This document shows positions 44,306-54,099 of a DNA stretch of 63,012 bases, one piece after another (position 1 is the stretch's first letter; the number at the start of each line of letters is the position of its first letter). Location: NCBI GenBank assembly GCA_017618175.1, contig JAFZUT010000006.1, forward strand, positions 1 to 63,012, read 5' to 3'. Source of the DNA: Alphaproteobacteria bacterium. GTDB lineage: Bacteria > Pseudomonadota > Alphaproteobacteria > Rs-D84. The notes beneath the pieces are model-generated. The model worked only from the letters and a program-made list of their open reading frames with translations. It searched no databases and was not told the DNA's origin. The position numbers and the translations under genes were made by a program.

Positions 44306-44962
44306 ATGAAATTGGAATCGGTTGGAATTTTAATTGCCCTGCGCCCGTTCGATGAAAAAAATGCCATTGCCCAGATATTTTCGCGTGAATTTGGCGTTAT
44401 GTCGGGTATGATGCGCGGCGCGGTTGTTGCACGCACAAATCGTCCATTGGTGGGTCAAATTGGTGCCGTCTCTTGGAACGCACGATTGGATTCCGCACTG
44501 GGTGTGTTTCATTGGGATGCGGAAAAAAATCTGGCCGCGCCAATTATGCAGAACGCAAATTTGTTGCCATTTATGAATTCCGCCTTTGATTTAATTGCAA
44601 CAATGTTGCCCGAACGCGAATCGTACGAACATTTATATGATGAAACTGTGGAATTGTTAAGCACCCTGCCCGCATCACACGCGCCGGCGGACGATTATTT
44701 GAAATGGGAAATAAATTTATTGCGCGAATTGGGGTATGCATTGGACCTTGCCCACTGTTCGGGTTGTGGCACAACGGAAAACCTGAATTACCTGTCGCCC
44801 AAGACCGGTCGCGCGGTTTGCGATAAATGCGCCGCACCATATATAAATAAATTGTATAAATTGCCAGTGACATTGAATACCACTCTGCGATTTTTGGAAA
44901 ACATTTGCGCAACGCTTGGCGCGACCGTGCCACAATTTCGCACAATGTTGAAAAAAAATTAA
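44306..44962 (+). CDS. recO: DNA repair protein RecO
   Basis: 218 residues: N-terminal OB-fold that binds DNA and RecR, helical body, and a zinc finger with Cys151-x2-Cys154 and Cys172-x2-Cys175. Loads RecA with RecF/RecR in gap repair. Somewhat shorter than E. coli RecO (242). No Shine-Dalgarno site; see the leaderless promoter upstream. Confidence 0.93.
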   Translation: MKLESVGILIALRPFDEKNAIAQIFSREFGVMSGMMRGAVVARTNRPLVGQIGAVSWNARLDSALGVFHWDAEKNLAAPIMQNANLLPFMNSAFDLIATMLPERESYEHLYDETVELLSTLPASHAPADDYLKWEINLLRELGYALDLAHCSGCGTTENLNYLSPKTGRAVCDKCAAPYINKLYKLPVTLNTTLRFLENICATLGATVPQFRTMLKKN

Positions 44963-45040
44963 AAATTTATTTTTATTTATTTGTTGCACATTGCAAAAAA
45001 AGTTTCTAAGATTATGTCGTTCAACAAAAGGAGAAAAAAT

Positions 45041-45865
45041 ATGTTTTGGACAATCATCATCTTGATTGTTGGCATCACGCTGTTCTTGTTTGGCGGCATG
45101 CTCGTTAAACACGATGGCAAGAAACCGACAACCGCTTCCATAATCGTTAAAAAAATAATCAAATTGATTTCTATCTTTTTGATTGCGGGTTGCGTGTGCC
45201 GTTTGTACACACCAATCTACCTGACGCATACCAATCCTATGATATTACAGGAAATGGTCACCGCGATGCAGGAACAACAAAACGCCGAAAAGAACAAGGC
45301 GATTCGTTCATACATTCGTTCCAACATGGGCGAAATGATTGCGGATGCACCTGTTTGGGGCCCGGAAGATGCGAAAAAAACAATTTTCTTGTGGTCTGAT
45401 TATTCATGCCCATATTGCCGCCGTGTTCACAGCGAATTGGCGCGCGTTATGGCAGACCGCGATGATGTCCGCGTTGTGTTGAAAAACTTCTCGATCCACG
45501 GCGATTTGTCTGATGCCCCGGCCAAGGCGGTTATCGCGGCAAAATTGCAAAGCAACGAAAAAGCGGCGGCTTTGGATAGAAAGTTGATGGAAAAAGAATA
45601 TTACACCCAAGACGATATGAAAGATCGTTCAAAGTTGGGCGAAAAGGTCCAGAAAAACGTTATGGCGTTGGCGACCGAAGTTGGTTTGGATGCCGAACAA
45701 TTGGAACGTGATATGCGTGGCCCGGTTGTTGCACGTGAATTGAAGAATGTTCGCGATTTGGCGCAACAGTTTGAAATCAGCGGCACACCGTACCTGATTA
45801 TCGGTGAAAAGGCATTCCCGGGTGCGATTCCCTATGACCAAATCATCGAAGCATTGGATAAATAA
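45041..45865 (+). CDS. DsbA-like thiol oxidoreductase with membrane anchors
   Basis: 274 residues with two N-terminal membrane helices (about 1-20 and 38-58), then a thioredoxin/DsbA domain with active site CPYC (123-126) and the cis-Pro loop SGTPYL (about 243-248). Likely forms or reshuffles disulfides in the envelope, which fits the many Cys-rich exported proteins in this window. AAAAGGAG precedes the ATG. Confidence 0.88.
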   Translation: MFWTIIILIVGITLFLFGGMLVKHDGKKPTTASIIVKKIIKLISIFLIAGCVCRLYTPIYLTHTNPMILQEMVTAMQEQQNAEKNKAIRSYIRSNMGEMIADAPVWGPEDAKKTIFLWSDYSCPYCRRVHSELARVMADRDDVRVVLKNFSIHGDLSDAPAKAVIAAKLQSNEKAAALDRKLMEKEYYTQDDMKDRSKLGEKVQKNVMALATEVGLDAEQLERDMRGPVVARELKNVRDLAQQFEISGTPYLIIGEKAFPGAIPYDQIIEALDK

Positions 45866-45883
45866 TTTTATTGCTTGTTAGGT

Positions 45884-45910
45884 AATCCCCGCCGAATGGT
45901 GGGGATTTTT
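45884..45910 (+). terminator. Hairpin terminator
   Basis: AATCCCC and GGGGATT enclose GCCGAATGGT and are followed by a T-run. Confidence 0.75.
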
Positions 45911-45992
45911 CGTGCATCAAAACAGATTGACTTTTTTGCCGTTTTTTGGTATAATACCAAACACAGATGACGACATTGTGTCGCCATTTTAT

Positions 45993-46024
45993 TTTGCCCG
46001 AACATAACCCGTTCGGGCCATTTT
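45993..46024 (+). terminator. Terminator-like hairpin upstream of the tail-fibre gene
   Basis: GCCCGAAC-ATAACC-GTTCGGGC with CATTTTTATTT lies about 35 bases before the ATG at 46059. It could be an attenuator of that gene or the end of an unseen small RNA. Confidence 0.5.
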
Positions 46025-46058
46025 TATTTAATATATTAAATCAAAAAAGGATAAAAAT

Positions 46059-46886
46059 ATGGAATATTACAATAACATGATTGGGGACGGAACGACCAAG
46101 ACTTTTTATTTTACGTTCCCGTTCTTTGGTGTAAATGATGTGCAAGTCACAATTGACGGGGTTGCCCAAACAACGGATGAATATATTATGACACCAACAC
46201 TAACACCAAATGATGCCGACACCCAATACACCGGTGGCAGCATAGAATTTTTAACCGCCCCCGCGAACGGCGCAATCGTCACAATATATCGTGAAATAGA
46301 TTTGGTACGGCATATTGATTACCAACCAACCGAAAAACCGTTGTCATATCAATTAAACCAAGAATTTAACCAGTGCATTGGGGCACTGCGCGAAATCAAG
46401 ATAAAAATACAAAACATACTGAATTTGGCAACATTGCCGACATTGGTAAATTTATTGACAACCGTGACAGACATCCAAGAAAGCCTTCCCGATTTCTTGA
46501 CCGCCGATGATTTGACCGATATTAATACCGCCATCGCCACATTACCGAACAAGGCCGACATAGATATGGATAACCTAAGTTCAACCGGTAAATCCACCAT
46601 CACAAATCTTGGTATGCCCGATTATGCCAACGGAACCCAATTGTCGGTCAGTGCGGGTCAATCTGTTCAAATTGAACAGGATTGCTGTCTTTACCTGTAC
46701 GCCAGTAATAATGGTGGCATACAAATCAGACAGACAAACGCCAACGGCATAATATTGGCTCAATTAACCCAAAATTCATCTATTGAAACATCGTGTATGA
46801 TTTACGTCCCGGCCGGAATAACGATTTACATAAAAACAAAAACCGGAAATTCTGGTATCACGAAATATCCACTGCGCGGGCAATAA
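46059..46886 (+). CDS. Phage tail-fibre-like protein, solitary
   Basis: 275 residues. The N-terminal ~120 (GDGTTKTFYFTFPFFGVNDVQVTIDGV) resemble the virion-attachment domain of T7-type tail fibres or tailspikes, where this strand pattern and YREIDLVRHIDYQP are typical. A helical middle and a beta-rich C-terminal part (about 200-275) follow. No other phage genes are nearby. It may be a domesticated receptor-binding or adhesin protein. AAAAAGGA stands upstream. Confidence 0.6.
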   Translation: MEYYNNMIGDGTTKTFYFTFPFFGVNDVQVTIDGVAQTTDEYIMTPTLTPNDADTQYTGGSIEFLTAPANGAIVTIYREIDLVRHIDYQPTEKPLSYQLNQEFNQCIGALREIKIKIQNILNLATLPTLVNLLTTVTDIQESLPDFLTADDLTDINTAIATLPNKADIDMDNLSSTGKSTITNLGMPDYANGTQLSVSAGQSVQIEQDCCLYLYASNNGGIQIRQTNANGIILAQLTQNSSIETSCMIYVPAGITIYIKTKTGNSGITKYPLRGQ

Positions 46887-46888
46887 TA

Positions 46889-46915
46889 AAACCCGTTCAT
46901 TTATTGAACGGGTTT
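46889..46915. terminator. Bidirectional terminator
   Basis: AAACCCGTTCA and TGAACGGGTTT form a perfect 11-bp stem between the convergent tail-fibre and GT10 genes. Confidence 0.8.
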
Positions 46916-47935
46916 ATCATATACAAACTTTTTTGGTTGGCCAAACAATATTCGCATTAATTTATTTTTGGGTTTTGCATCTATGGATTCAACCAAAAAT
47001 TGCTTAAAGTTTCTGTTCATATTTGGATATGTTCCAAAACCCAATCTTTTCGCAGAATCGATATCTTGGGCAAACAAATTATCCCACCAATCCAAATACA
47101 ATTTATGGTCCCACCTATACTTTTCTTCTTGGTCGGCGGTCATAACCGGTTCTGACAACATTTTGCAGTATAAATCATCATTTGAATCCAATTGTTTTAT
47201 TTTTTCCAATACCTCATCCAAACTCATTTCGTTTGCATTTATAAAACGTTTTGGATTGAATGAATCCGCAACCGATGGATCACCCCAATAAATTGGAATA
47301 GTATATGCCTGCAAGGCGGTCAATAACTTTTCACTGGTATAACCGCGATAGGTCGCGTTTTCCGATGCGATTGTAAATTTGTAATTTCTTTTTACCCGTT
47401 CATCCACAAATTTTTCGGCCGATTCAACATTCCGCAGATGTGTTCCCAACGCATCAACCGGTTTATATTGCGAAATCGCATAAAACAATCTGTCCCGCAT
47501 TGGATGCGCATTTGGGTTTGTGTAAATAAAATTACAGAATTTTGTTTTACGTTTCAATTCGTCGTGCGCATCTGTACATTTTATCCAAAAATCCGGTGTA
47601 AGGCGCTTATGGAAAAAATCTATCGTTGGCATACGAATAATTCTGTCATCACATTTTAAATTCCGGTCAAAACTAATCGCATAATCAAACCAATTCAAGT
47701 CGGGCGCCATGGCTTCGCCACCATAAAAAATATTTATCGTACGATTATTCGACAATTTCAAAAATTGTTTATATAAATTTACATCTTTATAAATCCATTC
47801 GCTTACTATTAAATAATCTGGGTTGGTATCATCCCAAATTAAATTATACTTTTCGCGTGGAATCAGCAGATGTTCATACAAAAAACTGATATCATTATAT
47901 AAAGGATGCAAAAAATAAATTCTTATATTTTTCAT
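46901..47935 (-). CDS. GT10 family glycosyltransferase (alpha-1,3-fucosyltransferase-like)
   Basis: 344 residues. The region YKFTIASENATYRGYTSEKLL...TIPIYWGDP matches the donor-binding motif of GT10 fucosyltransferases (here with ASEN for FENS). It probably transfers a sugar, perhaps fucose, to a surface glycan. Last gene of the minus-strand glycan cluster. Confidence 0.88.
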   Translation of the reverse strand: MKNIRIYFLHPLYNDISFLYEHLLIPREKYNLIWDDTNPDYLIVSEWIYKDVNLYKQFLKLSNNRTINIFYGGEAMAPDLNWFDYAISFDRNLKCDDRIIRMPTIDFFHKRLTPDFWIKCTDAHDELKRKTKFCNFIYTNPNAHPMRDRLFYAISQYKPVDALGTHLRNVESAEKFVDERVKRNYKFTIASENATYRGYTSEKLLTALQAYTIPIYWGDPSVADSFNPKRFINANEMSLDEVLEKIKQLDSNDDLYCKMLSEPVMTADQEEKYRWDHKLYLDWWDNLFAQDIDSAKRLGFGTYPNMNRNFKQFLVESIDAKPKNKLMRILFGQPKKFVYDKPVQ

Positions 47936-47938
47936 TTA

Positions 47939-48904
47939 TTATTCCTTTGGCAATTTCAACAAATCCCCCAACCTTCTGTCCCATTCTTGGGGTTCAAATT
48001 TTTCCATACCATTAAAATGATAAAATGTTATTTCACCAAAATACAACGCGTCGCCCACAATATAGAAATCGACCCGACAATGAACAAATTTTTCCGCCAA
48101 TATGCGTGCGATATTTAACATTTCGTCAAATTGTTTTGGTTTTTTTATAATATTATTCGAATTCTCATAATGTTGCTTAAAGGGCAATTTTTGAAAGTCC
48201 AAGTCATAAAAATTAAATCTTAAATCCTTACCTCTATCAATTGCCACAAACAAGAAATTGGGTTCACCATTATTACAAAATATTTTATAATCCAACAGAT
48301 TCCCATCCATTTGTTCAATATACTTTTCCGCGATAATTTTTGGTTTAATATCCTTATAACACCATTCAAAAGACATAAAATAATGATTGCTTTCTGGGCG
48401 CATCCATTTTGCCAATTGGCGACGCGTTTCACGTATATTTAATTTGGATTTATCTTTTACAATAATATTTTGTCCACTGCCCCAATTGACCTTTAAAACA
48501 AATTTATCGGGCAATTTATCAAAATCTATATCATCGGGATTGTCCCATACACCAATGCACGGAATCAAATATTTTTCACCAATTTTCTGTTTGATATATT
48601 CGCGTACCGCAACCTTGTCCGCACATTTTGTCATTAACGGATTACGATAATAAAATTTTAACCATTGCAATTTTTCATTAAATGTTTTCGGGTTGTCTAA
48701 ATTCAGTGGATACCCAACACTGCGCATAAATTGTTGTTCAAGACAATAACGTATTTCTTCCGGGCTCAAACCATCAAAACGTCTTGCGTATATTTCATCG
48801 TACTTAGACAGTTTCCGTTTTTTGCTATAACTAAAAATCTTTATACCACAAAAATAGATATGCCGGCGTCCATTTGGATAACGTTCTTTTCTAAAAATCT
48901 GCAT
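47939..48904 (-). CDS. TupA-like ATP-grasp protein
   Basis: 321 residues matching the TupA-like ATP-grasp family often found in polysaccharide clusters (NEKLQWLKFY, KVNWGSGQNIIV, DYKIFC, RVDFYI). It may attach an amino acid or other acid to a sugar. N-terminally it carries RRHIYFCGIKIFSYSKK, a module also seen in the GT2 protein. The ATG at 48904 lies inside the epimerase end and has GGAG upstream. Confidence 0.8.
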   Translation of the reverse strand: MQIFRKERYPNGRRHIYFCGIKIFSYSKKRKLSKYDEIYARRFDGLSPEEIRYCLEQQFMRSVGYPLNLDNPKTFNEKLQWLKFYYRNPLMTKCADKVAVREYIKQKIGEKYLIPCIGVWDNPDDIDFDKLPDKFVLKVNWGSGQNIIVKDKSKLNIRETRRQLAKWMRPESNHYFMSFEWCYKDIKPKIIAEKYIEQMDGNLLDYKIFCNNGEPNFLFVAIDRGKDLRFNFYDLDFQKLPFKQHYENSNNIIKKPKQFDEMLNIARILAEKFVHCRVDFYIVGDALYFGEITFYHFNGMEKFEPQEWDRRLGDLLKLPKE

Positions 48905-49847
48905 TTTTATTACTCCAATCAATAAACTTTTTTATTCCATCGGTAAAAGTTGTTTTCGGGGTATAGCCCAACAATTTATGCGCCTTGGACCAATCGCACA
49001 CCGTTTTGTCCACATCCCCGGGTTGCATAGATTGTTGATGAATTATAGCCTTTTTACCGATTGTTTTTTCTATTGTTTCTATCATACGACTTAACGTTAT
49101 CGGTTCGCCACCCCCAAGGTTTATTATCTCGTACCCTGTTTTATTATAATCTATTGCGGTGCAAATACCATCGACTATATCATCTATATATGTGTAATCG
49201 CGTTTTGTCGTTCCATCCCCATACATTTGGATGGGTTCACCCGCATTAATTTTATGGGCGAATTTACGAATTGCCAAATCTGGACGCTGGCGCGGACCAT
49301 AAACCGTAAAAAATCGCAACGCAACCACACTTATTCCATACAAATGGTGCCAAGTAAACAACAATTGTTCGCACGCAGATTTCGTGGCGGCATATGGTGA
49401 TATGGGTTCTGTCACTTTCAAATCTTCGCTGAATTCGGTTGCGGAACAATTACCATAAACCGATGAAGACGAAGCAAACACCATTTTCTTCACACCATAT
49501 TGACGCATACATTCAAGTATATTTACCGTACCAAATATATTCGTTTTTACATAATCCATCGACCGTTCCAAACTTGGGCGAACACCGGCACGCGCCGCCA
49601 AGTGAATTACCGCATCAAATTTATGTTCTGCAAAAATTTTTGCGATTTCGTCCTTATTTTCAATATCTGCACGATACAAAACATAATTTGGATTTGATAA
49701 ATTTGGACGAACATTTTTCTCTTTGATATTCACATCATAATAATCGTTAAAATTATCAACGACGACAACGTTATGACCTTTGGCCAATAACCTGTCCGCC
49801 AAATTAGAACCTATGAAACCTGCCCCGCCCGTTATCAAATACTTCAT
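48891..49847 (-). CDS. UDP-glucuronate 4-epimerase-like NAD-dependent epimerase
   Basis: 318 residues, SDR fold with GGAGFIG (7-13) for NAD and the catalytic Y-A-A-T-K. NDYYD and LAARAGVRPS are typical of UDP-GlcA 4-epimerases, giving UDP-GalA for surface glycans. UDP-Glc/Gal activity cannot be excluded. The gene starts directly after a shared stop with the downstream GT2 gene. Confidence 0.88.
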   Translation of the reverse strand: MKYLITGGAGFIGSNLADRLLAKGHNVVVVDNFNDYYDVNIKEKNVRPNLSNPNYVLYRADIENKDEIAKIFAEHKFDAVIHLAARAGVRPSLERSMDYVKTNIFGTVNILECMRQYGVKKMVFASSSSVYGNCSATEFSEDLKVTEPISPYAATKSACEQLLFTWHHLYGISVVALRFFTVYGPRQRPDLAIRKFAHKINAGEPIQMYGDGTTKRDYTYIDDIVDGICTAIDYNKTGYEIINLGGGEPITLSRMIETIEKTIGKKAIIHQQSMQPGDVDKTVCDWSKAHKLLGYTPKTTFTDGIKKFIDWSNKNADF

Positions 49848-51581
49848 TTATACCTCGCTTGCAAAAATTTTTTTACCCGGGTTTTTCTTTTTATGTCCAC
49901 AGAATTCGAAATTCACCGTATCAATCCTGTAATTGACATCTGACAAATATGGAATTTTCAATTTATTTTTCCATAAAACATAAAACAACCCCAATTGATC
50001 CCGTTTAGAATATTTCTGTAAAACATCCCACCAATCCGTCATTACCTTTATGCACTTCTTATCATGATGCCTGCGCCAAATAACATTATTTTCACCCAAA
50101 CCATAATGCGCCGGGAATTTTTCTTTGCCCAAGAACGCCTTGTATCGCCGCAAATTTTCATCTGTATCCAATTCGTAATGCGCGACCGCATCTATTTCTT
50201 CGTAAATACAATCCCTTTTATAATGTTTTGGCACAGACAAAACCGCACCGTCCGGAATTTTATCTATATCATCAAATAATTTTGCGGTTTTAACATTGAT
50301 ATTGGCATCGATATAAATGCTGGTTTGATAATCCGGAAACAAAATATGCGGATGAAATTTATGCCAACGATTTATTTCGGCAAGACCACCCTTATTGAAT
50401 GCCAATGGCCTAACCTTCCACACCCCGACATTTTTCTTTTTTATATATTTCGCGTTATCTGTGAACAAAATATAATCATAGTTTTTGTTTATACAACTTG
50501 GTTGTATAAGGTCATCATAATCGCCCGTAATACAGGTATATATAACCCCATCATTTTTGCCGCCTGTTTTTTTCGGGATAATAATATTGGGACATAAATG
50601 TGGTTTTTTATACCAACTTAAAATTTTTATTCCCATAAAATATATATGTTGGCGTCCAAATGTCTTGCCGTCACGCGAAAACAGTGTCCGTCGACGTTCT
50701 TTTTTCAAATAGTCATTATATTGATCTATTATTGATTGAACCTGGCTTATATGTCCTGGGGCACTTAAAACATCGTGCCATTTATTATTAAATTTAATGG
50801 CATTTTGGGCGCACAAATCCCGGGTCTGCATTATCTTGTCCCCATAACTGACTGTTTCAAAATGCAGAATGCGCGATTGAAAAACATTAACAACCCTTAG
50901 CCCCAATTTACGAATTTTGAAGCACAAATCTGTGTCTTCATAATATGCCGGATTAAATATGGGGTCAAAACCACCGACCCGATCCCACAATTTCTTGTCC
51001 AAGACAAGGCAACAACCGCTTTTATAATCAAAATCTACATTTAATTTTTTTAATCGGGAACGATATTTGCAATCGCGCCCTATGCGCACAACCACATTAT
51101 CGCCCGAAATGACACCGCCCAATTCGCTGACCGTGCCATTTGGTGCAATCAATGTCGCGCCTGCCGCACCGACGCTTTTATCTTTTTCCAAAGTTTGAAT
51201 TATTGGCGCCAACCAATTTTTATAAAACAACATATCATTATTCAAAAACGCAATATATTTACCACAGGCATATTTTACGGCATTTGTACAATTCCTGCCA
51301 AATCCAGAATTCGTTTCCGTGCGAATATGCCGGATGCCACCTATCTTTTTTGATATGTCCACCGTTTCATCCGTTGAACAATCGTCCGCAATGATAACCT
51401 CATACGGGACACCCGTTGTATGTTTCAATATAGAATACAGGCATTCCCGGGTCATTTGGAATTTGTTATATACCGGTATAATCAAAGACACAGTCGGTTT
51501 TTTCACGACCGGGAAATCAAAAGTTTCCGGCGCATCATAATTTCCATACGTCTTTAACAATAATTTTCTAAGACTGTCCAT
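49848..51581 (-). CDS. Two-domain glycosyltransferase: GT2 plus TOD1/MUCI70 (DUF616)
   Basis: 577 residues. The N-terminal GT2 domain (about 30-270) has SLIIPVYN, DDCSTD and LNND (metal site). A linker with GRQHIYFMGIKILSWYKK (about 317-334) leads to a second domain that matches DUF616/TOD1-MUCI70 (DGVIYTCITGDYDDL, IYIDANINV, DWWDVLQ). It may add two sugars in one protein. The ATG at 51581 follows GGAAAGGACG; an upstream TTG is less likely. Confidence 0.85.
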   Translation of the reverse strand: MDSLRKLLLKTYGNYDAPETFDFPVVKKPTVSLIIPVYNKFQMTRECLYSILKHTTGVPYEVIIADDCSTDETVDISKKIGGIRHIRTETNSGFGRNCTNAVKYACGKYIAFLNNDMLFYKNWLAPIIQTLEKDKSVGAAGATLIAPNGTVSELGGVISGDNVVVRIGRDCKYRSRLKKLNVDFDYKSGCCLVLDKKLWDRVGGFDPIFNPAYYEDTDLCFKIRKLGLRVVNVFQSRILHFETVSYGDKIMQTRDLCAQNAIKFNNKWHDVLSAPGHISQVQSIIDQYNDYLKKERRRTLFSRDGKTFGRQHIYFMGIKILSWYKKPHLCPNIIIPKKTGGKNDGVIYTCITGDYDDLIQPSCINKNYDYILFTDNAKYIKKKNVGVWKVRPLAFNKGGLAEINRWHKFHPHILFPDYQTSIYIDANINVKTAKLFDDIDKIPDGAVLSVPKHYKRDCIYEEIDAVAHYELDTDENLRRYKAFLGKEKFPAHYGLGENNVIWRRHHDKKCIKVMTDWWDVLQKYSKRDQLGLFYVLWKNKLKIPYLSDVNYRIDTVNFEFCGHKKKNPGKKIFASEV

Positions 51582-51679
51582 TTTCGTCCTTTCCAAATAT
51601 TATAAATTTGCCGAATAAAATCCTAATGCACTTATAATCATACCATCCGCAGAAAAATAAAGCAAACCAGAAAAATATA

Positions 51680-52942
51680 TTATTCCGCATTGCCCAAAAT
51701 CGTATTAATAATCAAATCTGCGGTTTTATCCCAAGAAAATTGCTTTGCACGCGCCAATCCGCGCGCACGCATATCTTCACGCAATTTCGGGTTATTATAG
51801 TAATTTTCATATGCCGCAATATGTTGATCATCACTGTCCCAATCTATCATTATGCCGGCATCACCTACGACCTCTGGCAAAGACGAATTATTTGATGTAA
51901 TGACCGGACATCCACATTGCATTGCCTCTAACGGTGGCAAACCAAAACCTTCATATTGCGAAGTATAAACAAACCATTCCGCACCACTGTAAAGTGCGGC
52001 CAGGTCCGCATCATCAATATATCCGGCACGAATAATTTTATCTTTGTAATTGCCTAACCCATCTATCTGGGCCTCTAACTTGCCAATAAATTCATCCCAA
52101 TGACCACCACCAAGCACAAATACAATATCATCCACCTAGTTCTTTTTTATAAATTCAATAAACGTTTTCACCGCACGAATTAAATTTTTACGTGGTTCCA
52201 AAGTGCACAATGAAAACACATACTTTTTATCGGTGGGAATATTATATTTTGCACGCGCGGCGGCAATTTGTTTATCGTCTGTCACGTGGTAAAAATTATC
52301 ATTTGCCGCCAATGGAACCATTTTGATATCATTTGAATTTACATTAAATAATTGCACAAAATCATTCTTGGTTGCCGCAGAATTTGCAAAGTATTTACAC
52401 GTATTCTTGGCGTTCCGTACATATTGAACCAACCCATCAAACCAATAATGATTTTTTGAACGCGCGTTACTGTAATAATCGGGAAACAACACAGGAATTG
52501 TATCATGTAAAAATATATATTTTTCCTTGGCCTTGATTTTTTTGGGAAACACATAAATGGGCGAAAAAGCAACATCAAAATTCGGTATTCTAATATGGTA
52601 TCCCGAAAACTTTAAAGGTTTGCGCACGAACACATTTAATAACAATTTTGTGATATTGTGTTTTGATGCGCGCAACCTTTTATCCAATTGAACCATTTTA
52701 GATAAAAACTTTGTATATCTGTTGTCATAATAAACGCGTACACTGCCAAAATTTTGTTTTACAAAATCGTCAAATCTATCATCAAAATAACTGCTGTATA
52801 ATGACACATCAAATTTCTTTTGTGCCATCAAGTTTTTCAGTATATTATATGTCGCAAAATAAATTCCCGAACGCCCACGTCCATTATTAAGATTTTCTGC
52901 GATGACCGATGCATCGAAAATCAATGTTCGCTTGTTTTCCAT
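51680..52942 (-). pseudogene. GT4 family glycosyltransferase interrupted by one amber codon
   Basis: Reads as a single GT4 (mannosyltransferase-like) protein of ~419 residues, but one TAG at 52136-52138 splits it. The N-part (52942 to 52136) has an Asn-rich start, FLHDTIPVLFP and SLCTLEPRKNL; the C-part, in the same frame, has [32 protein letters not shown] and [10 protein letters not shown], the donor-binding half. No other damage is visible. TAG closes real genes elsewhere here. It may be a recent mutation, an ON/OFF variant, a base error, or two subunits restarted at GTG. Confidence 0.8.
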
Positions 52943-52952
52943 TTTGATTGTC

Positions 52953-54011
52953 CTATTTCTCAAATTCGCTTTCACGCGGGAATTTCGTCTCAAAAAATTC
53001 CCGATTATGGTCAAAATTTGCGTTCGAATTGCACCAACTGTCATTTATGCACATTATCTTGGCCCTGCATTTTAATGCCCCTGATTCAAATGCATCAGTA
53101 CAATAGAATGCAGAATCACGCACAGATTTATAATGAACCAAATTATACATAAAATCCAATATGATATTATGCCCAATGTGTCGTGAATGCGCGCGAATTA
53201 TCCGTGAACGCCCCTTGACAACATCATACAAATTGAATACCAAACGGTGGACATCCGTTTCATCACGAAAACGATTATATCGTGTGGCATTTATAATCGG
53301 GTTCAACACCGGATGCGCCAAACAATCAATCATTGAAGATTTGATATATGGGTCCATACCATGCGACGCCTTGTAATTATAAAGCCGAACGCCAAATGCG
53401 CGTTCTATCGCCTCCGCCGCATTTATCAAATGCAATAAATAAACACTGTTCTTATCACGGGCAATATGACCGTTTTTGCGGTAAATTGCGCGGAATTTCG
53501 CCCTGCCCTGGGGGTCAAAGAAATAATCCGGCGATGTAGGCGCATTAAAAAACATATCATCGTTGGCCAATATGAAATGTTCCGCCAATCCCGGAATATT
53601 CGCCAAAGACGCCTCAATCGCGCACGAATTAAAAATCGGTGACGCATCGGCCGGCAATATAGATTCTTGGGGAATAACGGTCACGCGTGGATTGTCCGTA
53701 TTCAACCATTTTGGAACCTGGCCAAAACCGGTCACAATATAAATGTGATTTATCCAAGGCGCGTTTTTTTCCACAGACCGCATTGAATACTTTAATTCAT
53801 CATTGTCACGATAAATTTGTTCTTTGTTATCATCAACATATTTGCTGTCGTCTTTACCGGCCGCGCGCAGGTATTTTGCCTTGGTCTTTCTAAAATCCGG
53901 ACTGCTGCCATCAATCCAAAGATACACCAAATCTATGGGGAACGGAAATTTTCTATCAAACGAATGTTTATCTCTTTTCCTAATCATGTGAAAAATTCTG
54001 GCATAAAACAT
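52953..54011 (-). CDS. Stealth-family sugar-phosphate transferase
   Basis: 352 residues with the Stealth signatures: DLVYLWIDGSSP (CR1), RDNDELKYSMRSVEKNAPWI...NSCAIEASLANIPGL..FILANDDMFF (CR2), SHGMDPY (CR3) and a C-terminal CINDSWC region (CR4). Such proteins move hexose-1-phosphate in capsule synthesis and are related to eukaryotic GlcNAc-1-phosphotransferase. First gene of the cluster. No clear ribosome-binding site; ATGs at 54011 and 53990 are possible. Confidence 0.85.
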   Translation of the reverse strand: MFYARIFHMIRKRDKHSFDRKFPFPIDLVYLWIDGSSPDFRKTKAKYLRAAGKDDSKYVDDNKEQIYRDNDELKYSMRSVEKNAPWINHIYIVTGFGQVPKWLNTDNPRVTVIPQESILPADASPIFNSCAIEASLANIPGLAEHFILANDDMFFNAPTSPDYFFDPQGRAKFRAIYRKNGHIARDKNSVYLLHLINAAEAIERAFGVRLYNYKASHGMDPYIKSSMIDCLAHPVLNPIINATRYNRFRDETDVHRLVFNLYDVVKGRSRIIRAHSRHIGHNIILDFMYNLVHYKSVRDSAFYCTDAFESGALKCRAKIMCINDSWCNSNANFDHNREFFETKFPRESEFEK

Positions 54012-54050
54012 ACCCAAAGTCAAATATCAATATATTTTTCAAATAAAAAC

Positions 54051-54074
54051 TTACCCCGGCATTAACCGGGGTAA
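54051..54074 (-). terminator. Terminator of rpsF-rpsR-rplI
   Basis: TTACCCCGG and CCGGGGTAA form a stem which on the minus strand is followed by GTTTTTATTTG. Confidence 0.75.
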
Positions 54075-54099
54075 AAAAGCAAGAATATTTTGCGACAAA

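Noticed and set aside
52136..52138. Amber recoding as a general code change
   Set aside because: TAG ends other genes here (for example at 12428-12430 and 25910-25912), so it is a normal stop.
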